DNA of 64,000 bases, taken from the NCBI RefSeq assembly GCF_000004195.4, contig NC_030677.2:173588019-173652018 (forward strand), written 5' to 3'. Positions 10,670 to 22,800 of the stretch are shown here, one piece after another. Position 1 is the stretch's first letter. Every line of letters begins with the position of its first letter. Under the pieces are notes generated by a model. The model made no database searches and was not told the DNA's origin. It saw only the letters and a list, made by a program, of their open reading frames with translations. Position numbers and translations under genes: made by a program. The stretch comes from Xenopus tropicalis. Its lineage: Eukaryota; Chordata; Amphibia; Anura; Pipidae.

Positions 10670-13600
10670 CTACATAGGAAAAAAAATTGTGAGAAACGTG
10701 TCTGACTATATAAATCTTTCTTTTACCTTCTTTTCTCCTTATTCCTTGATATCCCCATTGCCCTTTGATTTCACGCTCAGTTTTGTTTGAACCAACCATG
10801 CCTTCCCTTCTATTTGCCATCTGTTTTCCTCTTACTGCTCCCTCAGCCCTTCTTTTGGCAGGATTTTAACTTAATGTGCCATGTATGAGCACCCCTGATG
10901 GGCCTACCCAACCAATATCTGGCCAAAAATTGTCCAGATGTCAATTGGGCAGGTTTGACTTTCCCATTGGATCAGGGACCCTGAACGTACCTTATCAATA
11001 ATTTCTACTTGTGTTCATTTTATTTAGTCTGTAAGCAAATAACTGCCTATGGCACCCAGTGTGCTTCAACTGAGGCTAAGATCAGTGATTTCACTGCCAA
11101 GACATTAAGCAATAAAAAATAGTTAAACCAAATAAAATTATAAAACCATTTTGTTCCTCATTTGAAACAGTATCTACACTTAGAGGACAACTATGGCTAA
11201 AGTAGTAGGACAAAAATATTGTTCATTATGTTTTGGGTTTCTGTACCAGCCCAAGGCAACCACAGGCCTTTAGCAGGGAAGATCTGTGTCCCCAAAGATG
11301 CCCCAGTAGCTCCCCATCTTCTTTTCTGCTGATTCCCTGCACATGCTCTGTACTGCTGTCACTTACTGGGCTTAGGGACCCACTCACAATATACTGTATA
11401 TATAGAACATAATTGTCACAAAACAGGACTGATTAGTAATTAGTACAGATAATTACTATATGGCAGTTCTGAAACCAGTGCAATTAGCATCAGAATTCAA
11501 TAAGCAGTCCTGTAGCATCAGCTTATATTACAGGCCAGCCTCATTTTCTGCTTGATTTGTAACCACGCCTAAGCTTAGCAACAGCTGAGCATGTGAGTGT
11601 CAGGGCTCTGGTACACGGGGAGATTAGTCGCCCGCGGCAAAACTCCCTGCTCGCGGGCGACTAATCTCCCCGAGTTGCCTTCCCCCTGCCATCCCACCGG
11701 CGAACATGTAAGTCGCCGGCGGGATGGCAGACGCGGCGGCGCGATTTCGCGCAAATCGCCAAAAAAGCCTCGCGAGTCTTTTTCGGCGATTTGCGCAAAA
11801 TCGCGCCGCCGCGTCTGCCATCCCGCCAGCATATAAAATACAACATGTGAAACCATATTCACATTAGGTTCTAGTTCTCCTTTAAATATATTACTTGCAA
11901 TCAGTTCCCATCAGCGATCTGAGAAGGCAACTTCCCTCCATGCACCTGAGGAAGGCTGGTGAGCCGAAACATGTTGTGCTAAAAGATGTCTCAATAAAAC
12001 TACACTGTTTCACTGCATATAATGGTACTCTCCGGGTTCTTGGAATCATATTTGTAAACTTCCCTCCAGCTGTCAATACAGCCTGCCCAGCTTCTTGTTT
12101 AAAAAATCAGCTAGCCCCCACCCCAGCACAATACCTGCCCCTTGCCTTTCCATTTAATTGCACTATGTATAATGTTTTACATATGGTGATTGAAAGTAAA
12201 GTGAAGAAGGTGTTATCAGGCACTTCACCGCCCATGGGAGAGGACTTATACACCTTATGGTGTAAAAAACCAAAACAGTGATAATGTTTGCAGTTGTTAG
12301 TTACTGTTGGTACAGTTATTATTCTTTTATACTGAACACTGAACATATACATAAAAAATATGAGAGTTCTTGAAAGCCGCACATTAGTGTGCAATCTGTG
12401 TAGGTGCAATTATATTCATGATGCATAAAATACATACACATTGCATTATAATGGGTGGGCAGCAATGGGCACTATCATCACTCCAATGGTTACATACTCA
12501 CAAATAATATTTTTAACAAATTGGGTAGGCTCTGATTTGGATGACATTGTACATTTTGCTGCTTAAATAACCATTATTGCACATGAAGTATTAGGAAATA
12601 TCTGTAAACTGTTAAGATACTACATTAGGTTTTTCTTATAGAGTTGGTGCACTGGATATCGTCTACTTCATATCCCTTATATATCTGTTGCAGTAATGTC
12701 AAATAAATATCTTATTTTTTAAATGAAGATTTTAAATGTGTGGTACTTGGAGAAAATATATCCTGTGATGAGGCTATTTTGTTGAAAGATGTATGTTCTT
12801 TATTTATATTACAAAGGGTTACTTTCTCTTCAGAGAACTGTATGCGCTTTAACTGAATGAGTTCTAAAAATTGCTGTTCAACGTCTATTCTGCAAGTCAC
12901 AACAGATCTTTGAGGAAAGTGAGATCAAAGCAAAATAAGCCTTTGCTTCAGATTAGCCCAGTGTGTATTGCTTTCAAAGGTTTTCAAAGTTATATTTACA
13001 TTTTGTATGCATTGTACATATTTTAGCAACCTATACTCAAACCCTTAAAACTTTTTGTATTTTGCATGTTAAAGATTAGGAAATTATAAGAAAAACGCTA
13101 CCTGATTACTGAAGCTTGCTTAGTGTATTGCAATAAATATATTTAATTTTTGCAGGTAGTGGGTTACAGTCCTGAATCACACTCTCCTCCCTAAGGCTAG
13201 AAGGCTTATGTTTCCATCTATACACACAAAATTCCACATATTTAAATATCTGCCCCCTAACACAGCTAGTTTCCACTCACAAATCTTACAGAAAGACAGG
13301 ACTTACTCATTTGCTCAGCACTTTCCACTTCAGATCAAACAGTCAGCTGATTAGCAATAATTTACAGCTCAGACTCCCTGAAGGCGGCTGTCAGTGAAAG
13401 TACATGGGGGAAAATAAAGGTATGCGCTGCTGGATTAAATGCAGCCGATTTGATTGGGAAAAAAACCAACAGGTCTAAACAGCTGGAAGGCCACATCTTC
13501 AAAGCAGTAATGCCTTAGCGGTACAAATCAGAAAAAAGTTCCATTTCCATTTTTAAGGGGCAATAAAACCACTTATGGGTATGAATAATTGACAGTATAA

Positions 13601-13756
13601 GAGAAACATGGAGCAAGGAACATAAAATGTATGAAATGAAACGTAGGAAATTACCTGAACAGTTTCAATTAGACTTGCTGAATAAAAGGGAGTTACAATA
13701 ACATAGACCAATCTGCAAATAAACAAATACAGTTAATTATATCATTCAGAAATAAA

Positions 13757-13845
<89 letters not shown>

Positions 13846-16800
13846 CTGGTAAAGACAAACAAGATGTGGAAGGCAGAAGATTGCATACATTTTCACAGGA
13901 CATACTTTATGCTTTGGCAATTTTTTTATATAAATATAATTGTTATCAAAACAAGTGAAGACTTATGTACTATCACATTTTTGTACTTACCTACAATTAG
14001 GGGGAGATTTACCAACTTGTTTGACTTTGATTTATTTTCATGATTCAATTTTTCTTGGGCTTAAAAAACTTAAATTTGAATTATGTTTAAAAAAAATCGA
14101 ATATCTGGTAAAATGGAATGTTCAGAAAAAAACCTGGAAACTGGAATGTAAAAATTCACCGTCTAAAAGTTTCTATAGATGCCAATGGGAGTTGCAAAGT
14201 CAGGCCGTATTAAACTTGAAAAATTGTATGTATTCAAATTTTATTCAAAGGAGATTACCTTATTAATAAATAAGTGAGCATTCGATAAGTTTATTTGATT
14301 TAGAAAGACAAACTCGAAAATAGATAAATATACTCATTAACCATTTATACAGTAATTCTTTAGCAACTTTTTTTTTGTTTATTGTCTGGTACGGTCACCT
14401 CCAAATATACACAGATATGGCATCCCTCATCAGGGCATCAGCTATCCAGAAAGCTCCAATTACAGGAAGGCCAACTCCCACAGCACCCATTTTAATGAAA
14501 TGATTCATATTATTTAAATTATTTCCCTTTTCCTTGTACTTGATGCTAACTAAGCTGCATGAATCCATATTGGTGGCAAAACAATCCTACTGGGTTTATT
14601 TTATGTTTAAATTATTTTTTAGCAGACTTAGGCTATGGAGGAATTACGGAAAGACAACTTAAGCAGAAAATGACAGGTCCAAAGTGTTCTGAATAAGAGT
14701 TTTTAAATTCAGCATTCATTTGTGATGTGTAAGCAGGGAGCACACAGACAGATTCCAATAAAAAGGTAACACACACTCTGGGGCTCATTTCCAAAACATG
14801 CTACGGTATCAGTACCAGTGCAGTTAGCAGTAGCAACCACTAAGCAAGTAGTTAGATTTTGAACATCACTTTGAACAGCACTTGTATGGCTCTAGGCCAT
14901 AGCATGGAAATTCCATACACTTTCATTAGTGTACACACAATGAACATGTGCTTTTTTTTCTGTCTTTGCTTTCGAACAGGTGACCTATAAATTCTACCTG
15001 CTGATTGCTTGCTATTGATCACTGCTCCTGGCCAAACTTGGTGCCTTTTATTACATAACCCCTAAAGATCCTTTTTGAGTGCAAAAATACAATTCTGTTT
15101 TTTGAAAATATCAAGATTAGTTTAATGGCTTGTATCAAACCTATTTCTTAAAGGCTAGTAGCTGTGTAAAATATTTACACTCCCCCATAAAATGTAGGGT
15201 ATCAAAGAACTCTGTTGTAGCTCTTACATGGGAAATAATTCCATGCACCATGAATGCAAAAAATCTATTACAAAGAGAGAATCGGCATATTTATAAAGTT
15301 ATGTCCCACGCAAAGGTCCAGAAGCCAAGGATTACAATTAGAAACAATAGGGTGTGCTTACATTGTCAGCTTGCAATAATAATCCCTAGTAGGAGCATTA
15401 AACAACTGTTTAGATGTTCTCCAGCTCCCACAATATGTTTGTAGCAAACCTGTACTTTTTTTTGTATACCATCAATTCCATGTCTAAAATATGAAGAATG
15501 AAGTCATATATGGAGCTACCCTGAGACCATTTTTACACCACCTGCAATATAACCAGATAACTGCTGAAACTGGAGAGTTGCTGAACAAAATGGTGAAGAG
15601 TGAATAGCCCCTTTAATTGTTACCCTTCTTTTGCTTTAAAGGAACAGTAACATTAAAAAATGAAAGAGCTTTAAAGTAATAGAAATATAATGCACGGTTG
15701 CCCTGCACTGGTAAAACTGGTGTGTTTGCTACAGTAACACTACTATAGTTTATATAATAAGCTGCTGTGTAGCTACGGGGGCAGCCATTCAAGCTGGAAA
15801 AAAGGAGAAAAGGCACAGGTTATGTAGCAGATAACAGATAAGTTCTGTAGAATACAATAGTGTTTTATCTGTTATCTGCTATGTGCCTGTGCCTTTTCTC
15901 CTTTGAATGGCTGCCCCCATGGCTATATAGCAGCTTATTTATACATTACATTAACATTTATTTATAAAGCGCCAACATATTCCGCAGCGCTGTACAATAA
16001 GTGGGTTACATACATTGGACATACAGAGTAACATATAAAGCAATCAATAACCGATACAAGAGGTGAAGAGGGCCCTGCCCAAAAGAGCTTACAATCTACA
16101 AGGAGAAAGGGTTGAGACACAAGGTGTGGGAATGGGCATGACCAGAGTTGTGAGAGGTGGGGCACAGGGTATTGCTAAACTAGAATAGGGTAAGCCTCTC
16201 TAAATAAATGTGTTTTTAGAGATTTCTTGAAGGCAGAGAGATTGGGAGAAAGTCTGACAGTTTGTGGGAGCGAATTCCAGAGAAGGGGGGCAGCCCTTGC
16301 AAAGTCTTGAATGCGAGCGTGTGAGGAGGGAATGAGAGAGGAGTTGAGGAGCAGGTCAGTAGAGGAGCGTAACAAGCGGGTTGGATGGTACCTAGAGATG
16401 AGTTCAGAGATGTAGGGTGGGGCAGAGTTATGGACTGCTTTAAATGTGAGGGGATGGTAGGGGAAGCCAGTGCAGGGATTGGCAGAGTGGCACGGCAGAG
16501 GAGGAGCGGTTGGAGAGGTGTATGAGCCTGGCAGCAGTATTCATTATGGACTGGAGAGGGGACAGTCTTTGGAGGGGAAGGCCAATTAATAGGGAGTTAC
16601 AGTAGTCCAGGCGAGATATTATAAGAGAGTGAATAAGAATTTTGGCAGCATCTTGGGTGATAAATGATCGGATTTTGGAGATATTTCTTAGGTGAAAGTG
16701 ACATGATTTGATAAGTGATTGGATATGAGGGGTGAAGGACAGGGCAGAATCAAGGATAACCCCAAGGCACCGGGCCTGGGAAGATGGGGTGATGGTAGAA

Positions 16801-19800
16801 TTGTTAACCGTTATAGATACCTCGGGAACAATGTGGGCGTTGGATGGGGGAAAGAGAACCAGTTCAGTTTTAGAGAGGTTTAATTTGAGGTAACGTTGGG
16901 ACATCCAAGTGGAGATAGCGGACAGGCAGGAAGAGACGCGAGTTAGAAGCTCTGGGTTGAGATCAGGAGAGGAAAGATAGATCTGAGTATCGTCAGCATA
17001 GAGGTGGTACTGAAAGCCAAAAGAACTGATTAATTTGCCAAGTGAGGAGGTATAGAGAGAAAATAGTAAGGGGCCCAGGACAGAGCCTTGAGAAACCCCG
17101 ACAGAAAGAGGCAAGGGAGAAGATGATTCCCCATTGTAAGAGACACTGAAGGATCGATCTGAGAGATGAGATGAAAACCAGGATAAGGCAGTGTCACGAA
17201 GGCCAAGAGAGCGGAGAGTCTGGAGGAGAAGAGGGTGATCCACAGTGTCAAAAGCAGCAGAGAGATCGAGAAGTATCAGTAGCGAGTAGTGTTTTTTGGC
17301 TTTAGCCGAAAGGAGGTCATTTGTTAGTCGGGTTAGAGCAGTTTCGGTGGAGTGTTGTTGTCTAAAACCAGATTGTAGGGGATCCAGGAGGTTATTGTCA
17401 GAGAGGAATAGCGTCAGTCGGTTGGATACTAGGCGCTCAAGCAGTTTGGAGATGAATGGGAGCAGAGAGATAGGTCGGAGGTTAGTAGGATTGGAAGGAT
17501 CAAGGGAGGGTTTTTTCAGAATAGGGGTTACAAGTGCATGTTTCAGTTGGGAGGGAAAGATTCCAGTAGAGAGCGAGAGATTGAATAGATGAGTTAAGGC
17601 TTTGATAAGACAGGGGTTGGCATTACGTAGAAGTTTGGTAGGAATGGGATCAAGCGGGCAGGTAGTAAGGTGGGAGGAAGACAGCAGTTTTGAGACTTCC
17701 TCTTCAGTCACTGGGGGGAAGGAGCCAAGAAGAGACTGGGGAGGGAGGGGAATGGTTATGGGGATTTAGTTGTGCAATGTCACTTCGGATGGTGTCAATT
17801 TTATTTTTAAAGTGCTCAGCAATAGCTTGAGCAGTGACTGAAGCACACGGAGGTGGCGGAGGAGGGGACAGCAGAGAGTTAAAGGTAGAGAAGAGTTGTG
17901 CAGGTTTTTTAGAGAGGGAGTTAATAAGTGCAGTGAAGTAGGTTTGTTTAGCTTGGCAGAGGGTGGTGTTGTAGGAGAGCAGAGCAGATTTGTAGCTGCA
18001 GAAATCTGACTCTGACCTTGATTTGCGCCAGCGGCGCTCAAGTGTACGTGACTGTTTTTGGAGGGATTTGGTATGAGCAGTGTGCCAGGGTTGGAGTGGT
18101 TTGGGCCTCACGCGTTTGGTCTTGGCAGGAGCAAGCACATTGAGGGCAGTGGTGAGTGTGCTGTAGTAGACAGAGGTAGCCTGATTAGGACAAGAGACAG
18201 TTTGGATGTTAGAATGAAGAGAGTCAAAGGTAGAAGAGAGATGTGACGTGTTTAGGGATTGCAGGTCTCGGTATGTGTATGTTTGGGGGGCAGCAGAGGG
18301 TGTAGAGGGAGTTAGCGAGAGGTGAAATGTGAGCAGATTGTGATCAGAGAGGGGGAAAGGGGAGTTAGTGAAGTTGGAGGTAGAACAACATTTTGTAAAT
18401 ATAAGATCCAGGGAGTTTCCATTAGAGTGAGAGGGGGAGTCAGAGCACAGAGATAACCCAAAGGAGGATGTTAGTGAAAGGAGTTTAGAGGTAGCAGGGG
18501 CATTAGGATTGTTAACAGGTATGTTAAAGTCACCTAGTACAATGGATGGGGAGTCAGAGGAAAGGAAGTAAGGAAGCCAGGCAGAGAAGTGGTCAAAGAA
18601 TTGTGAGGTCGGTCCAGGAGGTCGGTATATGACCGCAATGCGAAGCGAAACAGGGGAGAAGAGCTTAATAGAGTGAACCTCAAATGAGGAAAATGAAAGA
18701 GAAGGAGGAGGTGGAAGGACTTTAAATGAATAGCGGGGGGAGAGAAGGAGCCCTACCCCACCCCCTGCCCTGTTTCCAGGCCTGGGAGTGTGAGTAAGGT
18801 GTAGCCCCCCAAAGGACAGAGCAGCAGGTGAGGCAGTGTCAGTAGGGGAAAGCCAGGTCTCAGTTATTGCAAACAAGTTAAGCGATTTAGCGATGAAAAG
18901 GTCATGGATGGAGGTGAGTTTGTTGCAGACAGAGCGGGAATTCCAGAGGGCACAGGAAATTTGAATAGAGGCTTTGGGTATAGGGGTAAGGGTCCTGTAC
19001 TTCAGAGGGGTACAGGGTGGGTTTGGGGAACGTGTCCCTAACAGAACAGGGATGGGGTAAGGGCCAGGGTTGGGGGAAATGTCACCAGCAGCGAGTAACA
19101 GGAAGGAGAGGAATGCAAGGTGAGAGCGGGATTTGTACGTTTTTGTTTTATATGAGGAGAAAGAGTTAACTGGGGTTACGGAGCAGAGCAATTTAAAAAC
19201 TTCATGTGCTGAGAGGGAAGGAGAGGAGAGGAGAGAGGCAGTGATTGTTATACCTTTCTGACTGGATGGAGGGTGTGGCTGGAGATGTTTTAGGAAACAT
19301 GAAAGTGCAAAGAGGAGGAGGGCAGGATAAAACATTTTGGGATAGGAAATAACAAACTACCATGAATAAGCAAAGTTGTTTTCTTGCGATTCCACCTTGT
19401 TCAGTGTTGATAGGAGATAGTTTGTAGCCTTGTCAGTGCCTTGTCCAACTGCCTTGTTTAACTGCCATTCCCTTCTTCCTAGCACTTGTGAAATGTTGGC
19501 ACTTAGGAAATGGTAGCACCAGTGCCTGACACTAGTGCCATCCCCAAGGCTGCATCTGAATTTATATGCAGTTGATTGGGGAAAGCCAGAATCTAATTGA
19601 CTAATTAATCAGTTAAGCACTCAGGGATCAAAGTAAGCAGGCTGTGAGACTTTTACAAGCACCAGAACCAAGTTTTGGGGCTGTAAAAATATCTCTTGCT
19701 CACTGAGGAGTGGACACAGATGTGAGTTTGACACAGCTATCACAAGTACTAAATCAAGGTAGGCCTAACAGAAAAAGTTATTGGCATAGCAGATACACAG

Positions 19801-22800
19801 ATGAGAATTACCATTAATAAAGAGGCTGCAATATAGTGGGTCATATGGCAGTATACAGCAGAGGGATACACAGATGAGAATTACCATTAATAAAGAGGCT
19901 GCAATATAGTGGGTCATATGGCAGTATACATACAATTTATATAAATTATAGTAGACTTTCTGAAGTAAACACACAACTTTTACCAGTGCAGGGCAGCAGC
20001 ACATTATATTTTAGTTACTTTTACACACTTTCATTTTTTGGTGTTACTGTTCCTTTAAATGGACTGAGCAGAGACAGCTTCTATCTTAGCCTTAGAGTTT
20101 TTTGAAGATGGGATCAGGGTCAGACCAGGATAAAATGAAAAAACAGCAGCACTCCGGAAATGTTGTAGAAAAAAGTGACTTTACTCCAGTGCACACTGGT
20201 CAGGGTCAGACCAGGGTATGCAGGATCCTCCCATTCCCCCCAGGGGCCCGACCACTGCCACCCCTGCATTATAAAAGGGCCCACTGTCTCACAGCCAACA
20301 TTCCCAGATTAAACTATTAAGGTATTCCACGTGTATATCTACAAAACTAATTTATCTACTGCAGTGTCCCTGTGGCCTTGCGTACTAACAGCAAAACTAA
20401 CAGAACGGTCAGACAAAGACTTAATGAGCACAGAAGTGCTATACGTAATGTCAAAACAAAACAGACTTATGTTAGTCGACATTGTCGGAAGCAACCTTTC
20501 CATTTCTTTGCTACGGTGGATGGTACTCGAGATGGTTCCACTAGGCTAGGGAATCTAGAACAAAAACATTTGCAGGAGGGGAATTTTTTGGATATGGAGG
20601 CTGAATACCTTAGCTCCTAAAGGTCTAAATGAAGCTATTAATTATGTTGGGTTGAAAAACTCAATATACTGTTCGACTTCAGCTTTTTCTTCTTATTATT
20701 ATTCTTAATGCCCCCCATTTTCTAAGCGCTACTCCTCCTACAGTTTTAGGGGTACAACACCCAAACTCTCCACACTTCTTTGCCCTATAGCGGAGCAGGT
20801 TGCTTGTGCTTTTCTAAGTGATCCCGCCCCCCCGTCTTTTTGTGGTGCCGCTCCCAACACCCCAATTTTCCCATTGACTTTGAGAGGGAAGGTTTTCAAA
20901 CTTCTGCCACTTCAGCTACACTCCCCAAACTTAAATAACATAATCATGGGAGGGGCAAACAGCAGCCAATCAAATTTCACCCCTTGACTTTAGTGGGGAA
21001 ATTGAAACTGCTGCCAATCTTACAGCTTTGAGGCTACACTCCCCAAACTTGAATCACAGTCATGGGGTCAGCCTGAATGAAAATGTCATGATTGTTTGTG
21101 TTTGTGTTGAGCCACAAACAGCTAATCATATTTCAACTATTGAATTTTATTGGTAAAATGCTGTCAGTCCCACAATTTTTGGCCCGAGTCCCCAAACGTT
21201 GCAGAACTGGTCACTGGTGGACTGCAGTTAAAAAATATGAAAAGTGGGTTGGGCCACTAACAACCAATCAGAATTCATCCATTTTTTATTGTCTTAAATA
21301 TAAAATGCTGTCATTTGTACACTAATTATGCCAGGGTGCCCAATGTTTGTCACTGCGTGACTTCAACTCAAGGACAGAAAAAGTGGGCACACCCACCAAC
21401 CACAATTCACCTACTGACTTTTATTGGTTTAAATCTAAACTGCTGCCATTCTTTAACAATTGATCCTAGGGTTTCTAAACTTTGCAGTTAGTCACTGGGT
21501 AACTGCAGTTTCAGGTTAAAAAAGTGGGCGGAGCCACCAACTGCCAAACAGATGTCACTCATCGACTCATTTAAATTGCTGCCATTCAGACACTATTAAA
21601 ACCAGAGTCCCTAAATTTTGCACAGTGGTTTTTACTATATAATTGTGATCCGAGGTTACAAAAACCGGGTGGAGCCAACAACAGCCAATCAGATTGAACT
21701 CAGTAACTTCACGTTTTTCAAATCAACATAAAGTTTGTTCTCAAACTTCCCTTTCTAGTTTCACATTTCTTTTTATCATCCTCCTGTACAATATCCTTAT
21801 GTTTGGATATGGTAGGACTGTAATATTTAAAGACAAAGATGTCCATTAAATATTTATTACAGATTCTTACAAAATTAAGCACTTACCCTTTCAGAAGAAG
21901 ATGTCCCCCTATTTGCTTTGGATTCCATTTATGATTAAGCTCCCTATGAAGAACATAAAAAAAATGGTCATTTTTAATGCCATTGCTTTTTGTAAATAGT
22001 TATAGATATAGCAAAAGGTTTTGAATACCAGGGCTGTGGAGTCGGAGGCAATTTTGGGTACTTGGAGTTGGAGTCGGCAAAAAATGAACCGACTCCGACT
22101 CCTACTAAATTTAAATGGGAATAAAAAAAAAAAAAATAAAGCAAGTTTAAATGTCCCAATTCACGAACAGTCATAATTAATTACTTCTCTGCTATAAGAA
22201 TAAAGCCCAATGCACGCAGTGCATAAACAAACACGTTGAGCGACCATGAAGCATGCTTTTCATTGACTGTATGCTTCACTAACTGGGATGTAACGCAGTT
22301 AAGGTGCGGAAGCTCCACTGCGTCGTGTTTCTCTGTTACAGGGAACACAATGCCCACTGTGAACCTAGCCTAACTCTCACTGATAAATAATTAAGTAAAA
22401 AAAATTTGCAGGACTAGAAATACTTGTATACGTGAAGGGAATGGATAGTCAATAGTGTCAAGGAACAGTAACACCAAAAAATGAAAGTGTATAAAAGTAA
22501 CTAAAATATAATGTGCTGCTGCCCTGCACTGTGTGGTTTACTTCAGAAAATCTACTATAGTTTATATAAATACCCCGCTGTGTAGCCCCGGGGGCAGCCA
22601 TTCCTGCACTGGTACAGCTGGGGTGTTTGCTACAGAAACCCTACTATAGTTTATATAAATACCCCGCTGTGTAGCCCCGGAGGCAGCCATTCCTGCACTG
22701 GTACAGCTGGGGTGTTTGCTTCAGGAACCCTACTATAGTTTATATAAATACCCCGCTGTGTAGCCCCGGGGGCAGCCATTCCTGCACCGGTACAGCTGGG

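Larger units (their letters stand above)
15945..19925 (-). mobile_element. Near full-length L2/CR1-like LINE
   Basis: On the minus strand the element begins somewhere between 19340 and 19925 (presumed 5' UTR). It encodes an endonuclease and reverse transcriptase polyprotein from 19335 to 16175, and ends with the GCGCCAACATATTCCGC-type tail around 15945-16000. It interrupts a T2 MITE, so it is younger than that MITE. It lies in SLC25A46 intron 6, in the same orientation as the gene. Confidence 0.8.
15640..20054. mobile_element. T2/Kolobok-type MITE split by a LINE
   Basis: The left end AGGAACAGTAACA follows TTAA (15636-15639). The right end TGTTACTGTTCCT precedes TTAA (20055-20058). MITE sequence runs 15640 to about 15944 and resumes near 19929. 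Between them sits a LINE on the minus strand. The left part contains a long stem: AGCAGATAACAGATAA pairs with TTATCTGTTATCTGCT. The host MITE is the same subfamily as 22461-23669. Confidence 0.8.

Noticed and set aside
17296..17592. 98-residue plus-strand frame
   Set aside because: Antisense shadow of the LINE reverse transcriptase frame.
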